Assembly: GCF_000835495.1 (NCBI RefSeq)
Contig: NW_015622542.1
Span: 704,485-768,484 of the forward strand
Direction: 5' to 3'
Source: Cladophialophora immunda
Lineage: Eukaryota > Ascomycota > Eurotiomycetes > Chaetothyriales > Herpotrichiellaceae
DNA length: 64,000 nt
The notes beneath the pieces were generated by a model. The model saw only the letters and a list, made by a program, of their open reading frames with translations. It was not told the DNA's origin and searched no databases. Position numbers and translations under genes: made by a program. Shown in pieces: positions 20,402-30,903 of the stretch (the stretch's first letter is position 1; each line of letters starts with the position of its first letter).

Positions 20402-22081
20402 ATGTCTGAGACGGCGTCTCGATCGGTGATGGACGTACTTCTTTCGAGGGACCTTTGGTTCACAAAGGAAGAGGATGTGTCACGCATTAATAGCTACATT
20501 ACACAAGGCGCGTTTTCGCCCTACATCGTCCTTGCTCTTTCCCTTCGCTGGAGATCCGTGTACTGGCTCCTCTGGTTGGCGTACTGTCTTCCTTCGGCAG
20601 CCGAGGGTCTAATCAATCGATATCAAAAGTATCTCGTGGGCGCCAGGTACGCACTGTTGCGCGCCCAGTCGACGAGATCGGTGAAGATCACCGAGGGCGA
20701 TGAACTGTTCTTCCCGGCTCTCCACTGGATCTCTAACCACGAGAATCTGAAGGACAAGCCGGATGTGGTGCTGAAGACTAAGTACACGGGGTCGAACCCC
20801 CAAGTCAACTACGATTTCGTCCTCGACAAAGGTATATATACGTTTACGGAGAACGGCGTGGTTTACGTGGTCAACTACACAGCTGTTGAGGACGGACAAG
20901 AGTCTTTCAAAACTCTTACCTTCTCATACTGCTTACAGGACGAATCAAAGTTCGGGCCTCTACTAAATGACTTCAACAAAAGATGGCTGGCTCAGAGTAT
21001 CATCAATGCAATGGTCATCGAGGCCGTGTTCAAGTACAACGGCTCTATGGCTTCATGGGGTGAGCCGCACCAAGAGATATCGCGGAACCTCAAGTCGGTC
21101 ATCCTTAACAAGACGGAGAAAGACGACCTAATCAGCAAGTTGGATAACTTTTTCCAACCTGATACGCAGAAAAAGTACGACACGATTAAGTCACCTTATC
21201 ATTTCGGCCTACTCCTATACGGCCGCATGGGAACGGGTAAGTCGTCCCTTGCCTACGCACTGGCAGCGCACTACCGCATGCGCATCTACTGCCTCTCCTT
21301 CAACGAGCCTGATCTGTCCCCGGGTACGCTACTGAGCCTTCTTAAGTCGATCCCGCCCAATTCCATCTTGCTACTCGAAGAGATCGATCAGATTATGATA
21401 CCCACCTCGGGGCCAGGATCGTGGAAACAAATTAAGGTCGAGAACGTCTTCGTAGCCCTGGATAAGCGAGCTAGACGAGGCGGCATTACTATCATGACGA
21501 CTAATATGCGCTCTAAGCTCGATAAGCGCCTCATCCGCCCAGGTCGCATCAACATGCAGGTCCGATTCACATACGCGAATAAGCACCAGATCTATGGCAT
21601 GTTCATGCTATACTGCTGGCAGACGGATATTAAGGCCCACTCTAAGGACAAGGTTCACGCTATGGCTATACAGTTCAAGGACGCGGTACCGTCGCATAGA
21701 GTGACAACTGCTGATATCCACAACTACCTCGTCAACTATATGGCTGACCCCGAAACGGCACTTGCAGATGCTGATAAGCTTATTAACAACGCACCCGCCA
21801 TCGACCTAGACGCAGATAGGGAGGCCGATGGTGACGACTGTCCGGCAACAATCAAAGACGACGACGAAGAGAATCTCCCATTTGAGTTCGACTCCTTCGA
21901 CGAGTTGGAAACCGCCCATACTGAGCCACTAGCTAACATTAACAAGCCGGAAGGCTCTCTACCCACAGTCTCGGGCCCCACTTCACGCCATCTTCAGCTC
22001 TCCCAAGCCGTCAGTGATGTGTCATCCGATCTATCCAACGACTGCTTTCAAAATCAAGCCATTTGGTATTTGACTGGTTGA
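20402..22081 (+). CDS. BCS1-like AAA ATPase, 559 aa
   Basis: A member of the fungal expansion of BCS1-type AAA ATPases. The founding protein translocates the Rieske protein across the mitochondrial inner membrane, but accessory paralogues have no known role. Residues 39-75 include a hydrophobic stretch compatible with the single N-terminal membrane anchor, followed by a BCS1-N-like region. The AAA core has Walker A GRMGTGKSS (274-282), Walker B ILLLEEID (322-329), a sensor-type TTN and the arginine pair in LIRPGR (Arg379 and following), so catalysis looks intact. The C-terminal 120 residues are acidic and disordered. Intronless. The downstream gene at 22398 is in the same orientation 316 bp away. 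Confidence 0.88.
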   Translation: MSETASRSVMDVLLSRDLWFTKEEDVSRINSYITQGAFSPYIVLALSLRWRSVYWLLWLAYCLPSAAEGLINRYQKYLVGARYALLRAQSTRSVKITEGDELFFPALHWISNHENLKDKPDVVLKTKYTGSNPQVNYDFVLDKGIYTFTENGVVYVVNYTAVEDGQESFKTLTFSYCLQDESKFGPLLNDFNKRWLAQSIINAMVIEAVFKYNGSMASWGEPHQEISRNLKSVILNKTEKDDLISKLDNFFQPDTQKKYDTIKSPYHFGLLLYGRMGTGKSSLAYALAAHYRMRIYCLSFNEPDLSPGTLLSLLKSIPPNSILLLEEIDQIMIPTSGPGSWKQIKVENVFVALDKRARRGGITIMTTNMRSKLDKRLIRPGRINMQVRFTYANKHQIYGMFMLYCWQTDIKAHSKDKVHAMAIQFKDAVPSHRVTTADIHNYLVNYMADPETALADADKLINNAPAIDLDADREADGDDCPATIKDDDEENLPFEFDSFDELETAHTEPLANINKPEGSLPTVSGPTSRHLQLSQAVSDVSSDLSNDCFQNQAIWYLTG

Positions 22082-22397
22082 GTCTACACCGGACCGCTGT
22101 TGTGGTAGCACGGCATAGGGTCGAGATCAAAGGCTACCCTTAGGGGGCCCGCTCGACATGGAGCTATTGAAGACAGAAGCTATCCAAAGGACCCGCCCCT
22201 CGACCTCCTAATGTTCGTTTCGCTTCTTGGCTCCTGCACAAATCAAATATAGTCTGTAGTAGCGCCACTTTCCTTGATAAATCGCCAGCTACGTTGAACT
22301 CCATGACGAAATGTCCTCTGTTGGCTCAGGCCTTATATCTTGTTATCCTCGATGATCTGTCTCTACTCCCAGAACCTGTGCATCCTCTGAGACCATA
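22082..22397. other. Intergenic, promoter of 22398 gene
   Basis: 316 bp between stop and start. Nothing recognised besides AT-rich patches. Confidence 0.5.
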
Positions 22398-23261
22398 ATG
22401 AATGCAACCGCCACTGCACCGGCCATTGTACCTCCCGCTAAACCATCGTGGCCGTCAGGGATTCCACCGAGCACAGAATGGAAAACGATACGAATACGGA
22501 CTTTCCTTGACAAACGTTGGCTGAAGCCTGGGAATATCCTCGCAACAATCTCTCCTCTGGATTTACTCACAGAAGCAACAGTTGATATATCGGGGACAGC
22601 AATAACGTTGAATCGCCAATCTCGCGTGACGGTCGATGAGACGCTCACATTTGTTATAATGGACGACGGGATGGCATATTGTCTTGTTTATCCACAAAAA
22701 TCCACAGCTATCACGCGGGCAATTACCAGGCTACCAGCTATTATACAATTACATACCGCACTCTTGACGTTTGGCCGCCCTCCGGCGAATACAGTGTTCA
22801 TGACACAAGTTTGGTCCAAAATAACAGAGATAATTTGGGAAATCCGAGACTTTGAATTTTGGAGAGCAACACAGACGAAAAGTTACCCACGTTTGGAAGG
22901 CTATAGGCTCTATCTCGCCACCATTGTCGGGTTGAGCAACCCAGGCAGTTCGAATGTCAAGATCACGGTGAATAACGCAGGCCAATGGGTGGATCCTGTG
23001 TACTGGGAGGGATCTATCGCACCTAAGACAAATGTTGGTGAAATCCAGAACTTTGTTGGCACAATCCAGAACTTTTACGCAGTTGATGGCCAGGTGGAAG
23101 GTATCCGCCTTGTTTTGAGGATTAGTTGGAAGTGGGGCGATGAGACGAGAACGATCGATCATCCTGTTAGGAACCTTCACGATCTAGTCCTTTTGGGGAT
23201 GCAATTGCCCGAACTTTTGGAATGTTTTGGAAAGTTCGAGCATTCGAATCTGGGAGAGTAA
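22398..23261 (+). CDS. Hypothetical protein, 287 aa
   Basis: An intronless frame from ATG 22398. The N-terminus is Ala/Pro/Thr-rich. The remaining sequence alternates hydrophobic and polar residues in a beta-rich pattern, with a short internal echo (EIQNFVG, TIQNFYA) near residue 220 and a C-terminal helix (LVLLGMQLPELL). No signal peptide, membrane helix or catalytic motif was recognised. It follows the BCS1-like gene in tandem, which is the only contextual clue. Long and well balanced, so probably a real gene. Confidence 0.6.
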   Translation: MNATATAPAIVPPAKPSWPSGIPPSTEWKTIRIRTFLDKRWLKPGNILATISPLDLLTEATVDISGTAITLNRQSRVTVDETLTFVIMDDGMAYCLVYPQKSTAITRAITRLPAIIQLHTALLTFGRPPANTVFMTQVWSKITEIIWEIRDFEFWRATQTKSYPRLEGYRLYLATIVGLSNPGSSNVKITVNNAGQWVDPVYWEGSIAPKTNVGEIQNFVGTIQNFYAVDGQVEGIRLVLRISWKWGDETRTIDHPVRNLHDLVLLGMQLPELLECFGKFEHSNLGE

Positions 23262-23923
23262 GAGAGAAGGATATTTATCCGGATTTTGACGCATACATGA
23301 CCTACCTCTTTCTCTTGTTCCGCTTTTCCTAGCCTACCACTGCTTGTAACTAGGGCGAATGTTACGTACCGCTACATTCATCTGGTCACCGTCCCTCACC
23401 CCTCGATTCAACTCGACGGACCGGGGGGGAAAGTACGACGCTCACTAGCCGAGAATGGGGGAGTTCCACTATTCTCAGCCAGTCAAATCTACGCGTTCTT
23501 TATAAAGGTGGTTTCAAGTGACGCCCCGATTTAGTGGGTCTTTTAATTTAGTAAACGCTAGACCCTCGCGAGCATTCAGCCAATCTCAGATTGTCATCGC
23601 TCCCGATCTTGTCCGCCACGTCCAGCCCATTCTACTTAAACCTGTCTCTGCGTCCCCAAAGAGCCATGTGGACTGAGTCCCGGATTGAAGCCTGCATCTC
23701 TGTTCGGCTGAAGACACATCGATTGGTGTAACTGAATATCTGTCCCGTTTTCCTCTTGCCCGGTGAAACACCTACCTCCCCCAACGCCGTATCCGATCGA
23801 CCGACCCAATATCATCCTAGAATCGATCCGTCGACAAAGCCGTTTTACTTACATCAACGCTACCGATACCGCTCCTCGGAAGACCGTCATCACAACTAGA
23901 AATACTTCGACCATACCTAAAAT
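23262..23923. other. Intergenic with TATA-like element
   Basis: No gene seen. TTTATAAAG near 23500 is about 420 bp upstream of the 23924 frame. Confidence 0.4.
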
Positions 23924-24403
23924 ATGTCGCCCGCAGGTAACAATATAGTTGAAAGTTATAAGGAGACGGAAAAAAATGGCAATGCTTCTACAAAGGGCAG
24001 CGAGAGCGCCCAGCGACCCCCTGAATTGTCATTGATCCCTCCCAAGCTAGACGAAGATCCAGAGCGCAACCTCGAGAACTCCGAATCTATCACTTCTCAC
24101 AGCTCAGCTTCGTTATTACCCTCGGTTGATCAGCCGATCCAAACTGAGGCATGTGCTTCGGGGCACGCCGAGCAGTCTTCCAGGACCGTGTACTGTCTAC
24201 AAGAGCATAAGGTGGATTCCACACAACATACTGGAAGGGATGATGGGTCTTGCTTTTCTCTACGCTATCAGATATGCAGGGAGGAACGGAATACCGAGAT
24301 CGACATCTCAGATCCCTTTCTGGCAGATTCATTGGGAACTTATTCTGATCACTCATACGTCCAGCCTATGTCAACGGTAGCAGAGAAACAATGCAAGGAA
24401 TAA
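23924..24403 (+). CDS. Hypothetical protein, 159 aa, possibly a 5' gene fragment
   Basis: An ATG-initiated frame. The first 90 residues are Ser/Glu/Pro-rich and disordered. The second half has a Cys-containing, aromatic segment. The frame stops at 24401, and 70 bp later another frame carries zinc-finger-like Cys/His spacing. The two could be parts of one broken gene, but I found no donor before the stop that would connect them. Function unknown. Confidence 0.35.
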   Translation: MSPAGNNIVESYKETEKNGNASTKGSESAQRPPELSLIPPKLDEDPERNLENSESITSHSSASLLPSVDQPIQTEACASGHAEQSSRTVYCLQEHKVDSTQHTGRDDGSCFSLRYQICREERNTEIDISDPFLADSLGTYSDHSYVQPMSTVAEKQCKE

Positions 24404-24475
24404 CTCGAAAAGTCTGCAAAATATGGAGAACGGGCGGTAAAAGAGACTTCCCATGGATTTGAACAATACTAATTG

Positions 24476-24892
24476 ATGGCAAGAAATTTTCCTTGGGGTT
24501 CTTACATCTTGTACGCCTCCGGCTTCCTGAACTACCATCATATGTCGTTCACAGCGGACCAATGGAAAAAACACGACCGGATGGCGCACGAACCGCAGGA
24601 GCAATGGATTTACCCTCTGTATCATTCGTGTCAGAAGGCCTGTTACCAAAAGGAGTCGAATATCACAGACCACCTTCGAACCAACCATGGCATTACCGAA
24701 TATCGAACTGAGGAGATTCAAGCACTTCATATCAAGAGGAATCACCAAGAATCTTTCTTCTGTCCCGTTTGCGTCAAGACGATACACCACGGTTTGCGTG
24801 ACACCGCTGCGATTGATGAACGACACCAGCATCTACTAGAAGTGGTCCAGCAAGCTACGCAGTGTGAAAGTTGCGGAAGTCTCTTATACTAA
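24476..24892 (+). pseudogene. C2H2-like zinc-finger fragment
   Basis: The frame encodes two Cys/His clusters: CQKAC followed by HLRTNH (C-x3-C-x12-H-x4-H) and, about 40 residues on, CPVC followed by a His-rich segment (ERHQHL). A third CESC pair is at the end. Such spaced C2H2-like fingers are common in fungal proteins with disordered heads. The spacing of the first finger is atypical and the fragment is short, so I treat it as a remnant or as the 3' part of the 23924 gene. Confidence 0.35.
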
Positions 24893-25460
24893 GACGGATT
24901 GTAAAAGCAGGTATTTCCAAAGGGAGAGTGATAGGGCTATGGTTCCCCCAGGAGGGTCAAGGCGTTTCACGATCAATTCTGTCATCTATTCAGCTCGCTA
25001 TAGGAAACATTAATATAAATCATGGTGCTTCGTGGGTCTCTTCTCCGTGCTCTCCTCCACGACTATGTACGCCAATGCCTGAGCGTCATAGACTAAGGCA
25101 TGTCCGCGCCCTAGGCTTCACGTGATATAACTCCGTTAACGGAGTTATATCACGTGAAGCCTAAGCATCTTTGTTGCATTCACACCTTTATTGCTTTTCG
25201 ACCAGGCCCGTTGCTTCCGCAGCATAGATCTTATGACGAGGGCTGGACCTAAGGTGGCATCATCCACGCCTTTGGTTTCTCCGTTTCCCATGTCTCGAGG
25301 GGACGATACGCTACGACTGTCCTTGTCGTCACATCAGGTAGCCGTCCAAATAAACGCCAACAACGGTCATCCACTAGACCTCTTCTCACACTTTTTGGCC
25401 CGTTCCCCAATGAGTAGCCACTTCTAACCATCGCCAGAGTGGTCTGTCAGAAAAAGAAAT
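24893..25460. other. Intergenic with palindrome
   Basis: No protein gene was supported. The stretch contains the 52-bp perfect palindrome listed separately. Confidence 0.5.
25112..25163. repeat. 52-bp perfect palindrome, no loop
   Basis: Two 26-bp arms meet without a spacer at GTT/AAC (25137/25138) and are exact reverse complements. Each arm contains CACGTGATATAACTCCG. The symmetry ends exactly at 25112 and 25163, since the next bases (C and A) do not pair. It may be a minimal inverted-repeat element or an excision product in which two terminal inverted repeats are fused. Confidence 0.97.
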
Positions 25461-25520
25461 ATGGCGGCAATTCCCGAGGTGGGTGAACCTGAACTTGACA
25501 GGCAAATTATATAAAGCAAC
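25461..25520 (+). repeat. Short duplicate of the 25976 methyltransferase 5' end
   Basis: From about 25425 the sequence, including an ATG at 25461 and the following codons (MAAIPEVGEPE), resembles the start of the decayed LaeA-like gene at 25976 (MATTPEADEPQ). The similarity covers roughly 80 bp and then ends. It looks like a duplicated promoter and start fragment. Confidence 0.5.
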
Positions 25521-25535
25521 GTCGAGAATTAGTGA

Positions 25536-25757
25536 ATGAATCCCTTTAGCATTGCTATAACTACCTTCCTAATCCCACTCCTCTTTCCAGTCCTCAAGTC
25601 CACAGTCTATCAGGTGATGGTGCAGTTACTCTATTGTCTTTGTATTGTTGCGATTGCTTACTACGGCTGGGTCTCCTATTTAATCATTGGGATTTATCTG
25701 TCTTCACGCTGGAACGCCCGGAAAGCGGAGCGACCGAAGCGATTGAAGCAAGATTGA
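25536..25757 (+). CDS. Small membrane protein, 73 aa
   Basis: Starting at ATG 25536, the protein has two hydrophobic segments, about residues 4-20 (SIAITTFLIPLLFPVL) and 27-56 (VMVQLLYCLCIVAIAYYGWV and beyond). It ends in a strongly basic cytosolic-type tail (RWNARKAERPKRLKQD), a topology expected of a small integral membrane protein. No family recognised. A TATATAAAG motif at 25508-25516 is only 20 bp before this ATG, too near to serve as its TATA box unless a leaderless transcript or a different start is used. Confidence 0.45.
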   Translation: MNPFSIAITTFLIPLLFPVLKSTVYQVMVQLLYCLCIVAIAYYGWVSYLIIGIYLSSRWNARKAERPKRLKQD

Positions 25758-25975
25758 AGGCCCCACAGACTACGGAGGGCTTTTGTGGTCCCTCTCCGGA
25801 ATATATTTAGTCGACTACCCTGCCAGTTCGTAACTTCCTCCCGTAGCTCTCCAAACAACGACAACTACGATTACCGGCGAGACCTCGCCTCGTCTCCCTC
25901 TCCAAGCTGAGTTTCGTTCCCCAATCCGCCGCCGGTTCTGACCATCGTGAGAGCCTGTCAATGCAAAGGGAAAAT

Positions 25976-26740
25976 ATGGCGACAACCCCCGAGGCTGATG
26001 AACCTCAGGCAGATTCAGGTGAGAAAAGGATCAAGCGGGGAGCCCCCTACTACGACTGCTAACTTGGAATTCAGTCCCCTTGAGATTCGGCCATTGGGAG
26101 CCCTGGGTGCCAACGCTTCCCCTCCGGGTCCGAATCAACCATGCTAATGAGCCTTCAAGATGGTCACTCAGTATGTGTTCGGTGCATATGGCACACCTTG
26201 GATATTCTACGCTAAATGGCCGTCTATATGGACGTGGTACGAGTTTCTTGTCTTCTCAGGGGCTTCAAAGGTGCTCAAATCAAGGACGAGGAAGCGCGAA
26301 AAGATCACGATCTCCGCCATCACCTCTTGACTAGGTTCTCGGGAAGCTTTACCGTGCATTGGTCGACTTAAATAAAGAAGGAAGAGTTCATGAAATATAC
26401 GCTCGGACGGGCATATGGGCTAATAACGTTGGGGACGAACACCCGTCGTGTACGGTGACCGGTACCGACGAGAGTGTAATGCAGACAACATGGGTCGCCC
26501 CAGACGTCACATTCGAAATGTGCGACATCGAGGATCCCCGTGATTGGACATGGAGATTTCCGTTCCGATTTATCTTTTTCCGTGGATTTGGAGGGTTTAT
26601 GAAAGACTTGCCTGCTTTGATCTAGCAATGCCTTGAGTAAGTTCCCAAGGACAGCATTTGGGGAAGGACGTTAACCACCTAATTAACATCTCGAATCCGG
26701 AGGCTGGCTGGAATTCCAACTACTTGAGTTGAGACATGAT
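25976..26740 (+). pseudogene. Decayed LaeA-like methyltransferase
   Basis: An N-terminal piece (MATTPEADEPQADS) is followed by a stop near 26060. A later open piece (26359-26625) keeps the LaeA-like landmarks in degraded form: ARTGIWA in place of GTGTGIWA, a VTGTDESVMQTTWVAP segment, a DIEDPRDWTW segment and FMKDLPALI. A trace of the GGWLEFQ-type motif lies near 26700. The first glycines of the SAM-binding motif are lost, the start is disconnected and the C-terminal half is missing, so it cannot encode an active enzyme. Compare the intact paralogue at 14881-15840. Confidence 0.8.
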
Positions 26741-26742
26741 TC

Positions 26743-27211
26743 TCAACAGCCTTCTCCCTTTGAACATAATCCCTTTGCCGGTTGATCAAGCTTCCTCTGG
26801 GGGATGCAGAGCACATCGTCGTCTTCATCCTCGAGTTCTCTCTTTCGCACTAAATTCTCTCCGAAGACATCTTTCAAGGTATTCTCATCTCCAACGTAGA
26901 GTATCAGAAACTCCCCATAGCACACCTGAATTTCTTCTTGGATTCCAGGTAGCGTACGCTTAGCTTCCTCCACGGTCGTCAGGTCGGCCTTGATATAGTA
27001 ATGGTGATCGTAGAATCTGATCGCTTCAATCGAGGTGGCCATATTTTGGTTGCTTCCTTTCCCATAGGGTTCGGAGTCCCTTGATAGCCTGACAAATGGC
27101 TTGAAACGCGAGGAATATGTCACTAAGGAAGCCGATGAAGGGCTCAACACAGACGATAAAAGGTCCGAACAGTGTGAGTGCGAGTCGTAGAAGCCGCGCC
27201 CTAAGGGACAT
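26743..27211 (-). CDS. Small duplicated gene; source-like copy of 30904-31190
   Basis: From ATG 27042 a frame encodes 99 residues (beginning MATSIEAIRFYDHHYYIKAD), with an acidic patch (ELEDEDDD) and no known domain. Immediately upstream, another frame from 27211 encodes 61 residues with a hydrophobic stretch (EPFIGFLSDIFLAFQAI). Both are also visible in the diverged copy at 30.9-31.2 kb, so either two small products or two exons of one gene are possible. I found no canonical donor joining them. This copy keeps its open frames. Differences from the other copy run almost all in the C-to-T/G-to-A direction away from this one. Confidence 0.45.
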
Positions 27212-28200
27212 ATTTTATTGCGTCAAGTTTATCGACGAATTCCTAAGGAAGAGTGCTCCCTTTTTAATCTCTCTGTCTTTTGTTGGGGCGATGTTACGAG
27301 TCCCTGCTCGTCCCGCCACTTCTGTCATCTAACTCTTTTTGGTAGATCCTCCAGAGAAGACTTAAATCCCGAGGACGGATGGGTGTCTCTTTAGGTATTG
27401 TGAGATATGGACTTTTGGAAAAGAATGGCGACATGTCCCTTTTCTCTAACTTCCAAAGCGATTAAGGCAGTGGCTAGGAAATAAGTTAGCTGGAACGATA
27501 ATAGTGTTATTCCAGATACCGTACAGTTTGATGATATCTTGTAGAAGTCTCTCGATCTGCCTCCCTTGATGATGAATGGTGTATCCTCTCGATAATTTTC
27601 GTCCGTACCTCCTCTACCTTTTCACCTTCCCCTTGGTGGACGATTACTTTCCTAATATTCCGAGAAGAAGTGTTCGCTGAAACTAATTGAGGACGAGGAT
27701 TTGTTTCTGTAGACATCCTCTCTAGTAATATATATTTCGAGTGCGGTTGAATAGTAAGGACGCGAACTTTCGACGAGAAGTTTAGAGTGGTATAAGAAAT
27801 CCTAGTAGAGTTATGATACCTTTAAATATTTAGAGAAATTCCTTTAGCTGTTACCTTTCCTTAGGAGTAGGGCGTATAGAAAGGCGGTACGATGTCGCGG
27901 GATATAATTCGATATATGAAACCGGTGAGGGAGGGAGGCTCATTAATCGCCTAATTACGCCTTAATTACGCCTTTCTTCTCCTTACTCCACCGCCAAGTG
28001 GAGGACCGGCCAAAAACTGTCGGTCCACAGCGAGGCCCTGTTCTCTCGTCAGTATGGTGGCGCTCTTGGGGTGTCAAATATGCAAGCGTATCCTGCAACT
28101 TGACTGAACTGTCCGGGGCCTTTCGCATACTAACACTCATTTCACATCGACGGCGTAATTTTGATATTGCAGTACGTTCCACTGGCTTGCAGCCATAATC
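27212..28200. other. AT-richer gene-poor stretch
   Basis: Nearly 1 kb with no supported frame. 27480-27960 is visibly rich in A and T, consistent with decayed or RIP-affected sequence. From about 27990 short pieces may belong to the repeat family that becomes clear at 28200. Confidence 0.4.
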
Positions 28201-28728
28201 ATGCATCATTTCGCGCTCTGTTTGTATGAACTCTCTCACCGGTTTTGTGGCCTTTTGCTCTCTGATTCGATCTTCGATTGCGACGCCAAAACCGAGACCC
28301 TGGTCGGCCTAGTCATCACTGTCACAGTGGAACATGTCGTACGTTCTTTCCAGGACTCAGTTCGCGAGGCGATCACCGGTGATGGCTTATGCCCTTCCGA
28401 CAGACTCGGCCCCCCAACTCCGTCATGGTTCTCGTATGGCATCGATTCTGTATCTTGTGTCTCACTACGATCTAACTTTTGCAGCCCAGTTGTGGCCCGG
28501 ACGATCTACGATCAATACACCATCGTACGCTTTCATCCTGGAGATGGTCCACTAGCTCCAAGGGACCTTGGCCGAGAGGCCGACAGCCTCTCCCCTGTGG
28601 CCCATACTATGCAGCTCAACAATGGACGCTGGGAAATGCTCGTGTGGAAAGGGTGCATTACCGAATTGAAGGGTAAGCTTTACCAACAGTACCCCGGCGC
28701 TATTTTGGACGTCTCTCAACACCCCTAG
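28201..28728 (+). pseudogene. Repeat-family ORF fragment (block 2, copy B)
   Basis: 175 codons are open from ATG 28201. The sequence matches 11755-12240 through its first two thirds. Its last part, with RWEMLV, followed beyond the stop by EDVQYFRL, matches the remnant at about 10330-10530. The copies therefore derive from one ancestral gene whose pieces are now scattered. The stop at 28726-28728 interrupts a continuing coding-like frame (to about 28800). No domain was recognised. Confidence 0.45.
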
Positions 28729-29149
28729 GATCCTGATCCCGAGGATGTGCAATATTTTAGACTTATGCGGGCCAGAAAGTTATGTCATGAGTGGTTTAGG
28801 GGGCGCGCAATGCGAGCTATTCTTGGTGACCGGTATACTATCGGACTGTACTATAGTTATATTCTATACTGCACTCTTCCCTACATAGGGGAGGGGAAGG
28901 AAGGGATCAAGAGTCTTTGCTCTCGGCTCTAGGACTTGGGTCTAATCGTGGTGACTGTTTTTTCTACTCGTCCGGGGCGAGCTTTGGGCGCTGTAGGGGC
29001 CTCTGTCCCGCATCCTCCGTCCTTGATGTGTCTGGGTGAGCACTTCGACTCCAGCCTTTCCCTCATTGGCATATGCAGGTCGGAATTCTTGGGGCATAGA
29101 CACCGCGAATGGCGCCTGGACACTCGCACCCTGGCAGTTGATTAGGAGC

Positions 29150-29970
29150 TGGTGACTCATTCTCCATTGCTCGCCTAGTTTTCAGAACCCTAGTTCCCGA
29201 TCTAATTTTCGCGCCAGACCATTATAGTCCTGCGCGGACGAAAAGCGCTGGTTGCTTTTCAGGCAAACTATATCATCCCCGTGGAAGTGCATGATCATCG
29301 GACACCCAGACGTGAATTTCCTCAACCTTTCATCCTGGGTTCTCTCCTTTCGACCATTCCGGCCAGCCTACACTAGGTCTACAGAAACTATCACTTAAAC
29401 TTTACACCAGGCTCGGGTTCGATCACGAGAAACAAAAGACCGATGAGGCGACCCGGCAATAGTAGCTACGTCAAAGGCGACCTACTCCTAGATATTCAGC
29501 TGGCTGGTTTTGGTATAGTGATGTGTGAAGTGGCAGCTATACTGTAAGTGTCTTCGAGTGAGATTCGCATTCTACTAACGCAAAAGCCAAGCTTCTTTTT
29601 ACCTTCTTTAATTTTAGCCAGCCGCGAAGAGAAGGAACGCTTTTATGCGACTCTACAAGAAGTGTGGGAGGATGGTACCCATTCTTGCTCCCATTCTCGC
29701 TTTTTCCCGGCCCCCTAAACGTAGTCGTCATTTATTTTCTCCTCCACTACGGATGGTGCCAGATAAAGCAATATATCCAGCACAAGTACGAGTGGACCAA
29801 GCAGAAGGTGGATTAAGAGTCAGGGACCGACCCGTCCGTCTCCTGATGATGATCTCCCGGTCCCAAACCCACACAGCGGGAAGGAAGAAGAAGGGGAAGG
29901 GGCGATTAGACCTCGAGATTTTCCTCAAGTAGAAAAGTACGCGATATGCCTACCTCCCAACACTTCTCTC
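29150..29970. repeat. Dispersed repeat block 1, copy B
   Basis: This block matches 10776-11545 over most of its length with many substitutions. The best island begins at 29267. Frames are broken by stops here, as in copy A. It leads directly into the leader of the 30046 gene. Confidence 0.75.
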
Positions 29971-30045
29971 AATCCTTCTATTGTCCCAATTGTACCTCCC
30001 TGTTTCATTCGCCAAACTCCTGATCTCGTGGCAAAGTAACAAACA

Positions 30046-30633
30046 ATGGCCGATGCGACCAGTGAATCAGTCTCCCCTGCAAGTTCCCACATCTTTACTG
30101 AGCCAGTAAAGCCTCATGAGTTCCAGGAGCTACAGGTTGACATTGGAGACGCGCCTATCTTATCTTCGCATGATGGGGAGCCAAACGATACTGTCGCCAC
30201 CTTTTCTGAACCAGCCGACAACCCGCCTCTACTTCAAATGGATATTTCAATCCCCCAACTGGATAAGATTCCGGAAGAAATTGATTTCGCTGATGGTTTC
30301 ACCATCAGCGTCTGGATGTGTGAACCGGAGATATATTGGGGTCAGCGCCATAGCTACCCCTTTATCACCTCGGATCAGCGACCGTGCGAGAGTGTCCTAT
30401 CAGCAATAGAGCATTCGCAAACCCGTTATAACATACCGGGATTTTGCGAGGAGATATCAGGACTGCCCGGGTACTTTGCGTTCTCGGCTATACCGCTCTT
30501 CTTCCAGGACCACAATGTCCAGTCTGCCCGAGCATCAATCGCATCCTCAAAGTCATATCCGAGCACTGGGACCGACTTCGAGCAACGGCCACTCCCACTC
30601 CGGAGTTTCGAGAGTTTTTTTTTTCAACCCTAA
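30046..30633 (+). CDS. Hypothetical protein, 195 aa, probably truncated
   Basis: A frame from ATG 30046 with a Ser/Glu/Pro-rich head (DATSESVSPASSH) similar to the start of the 12973 protein. The middle part (about residues 60-150) looks folded, with WMCEPEIYWG and a GLPGYFAFSAIPLFF segment. The end (ESFFFQP) lies on a T-rich tract. Coding-like sequence continues in another frame (30444-30956), suggesting a frameshift near 30480-30620 and loss of the original C-terminus. The nearby RIP-marked duplication at 30904 supports decay in this area. Confidence 0.4.
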   Translation: MADATSESVSPASSHIFTEPVKPHEFQELQVDIGDAPILSSHDGEPNDTVATFSEPADNPPLLQMDISIPQLDKIPEEIDFADGFTISVWMCEPEIYWGQRHSYPFITSDQRPCESVLSAIEHSQTRYNIPGFCEEISGLPGYFAFSAIPLFFQDHNVQSARASIASSKSYPSTGTDFEQRPLPLRSFESFFFQP

Positions 30634-30903
30634 TTTCGCGTTTTTACAATACTGATATATCGGTTGGTGAGCGCTACGGTGGATACGTCACAGTCCTCCA
30701 GCGTGCTGAAATACAACATCATAATGTTGTTTTATTCTGCAGCCACAAGAGCCGCCGGGACAGTCGCAGCAAGAGTCTCATCGAGGTTGAGATTCACTGT
30801 GAAGACTGGTCACTTTGTGCTTCCGGAATCACGTTATCTAGTGGTATTCAGGAGGTAGATGAAACTCGACGCATCGTCAAGGGCATGCTATCCCCATCTG
30901 TTC

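Noticed and set aside
24371..24832. 153-codon minus-strand frame opposite the C2H2-like fragment
   Set aside because: Antisense to a frame with ordered Cys/His pairs; no features of its own.
25508..25516. TATATAAAG as core promoter of the 73-aa membrane protein
   Set aside because: Only 20 bp from the ATG. Transcription would normally start downstream of the start codon.
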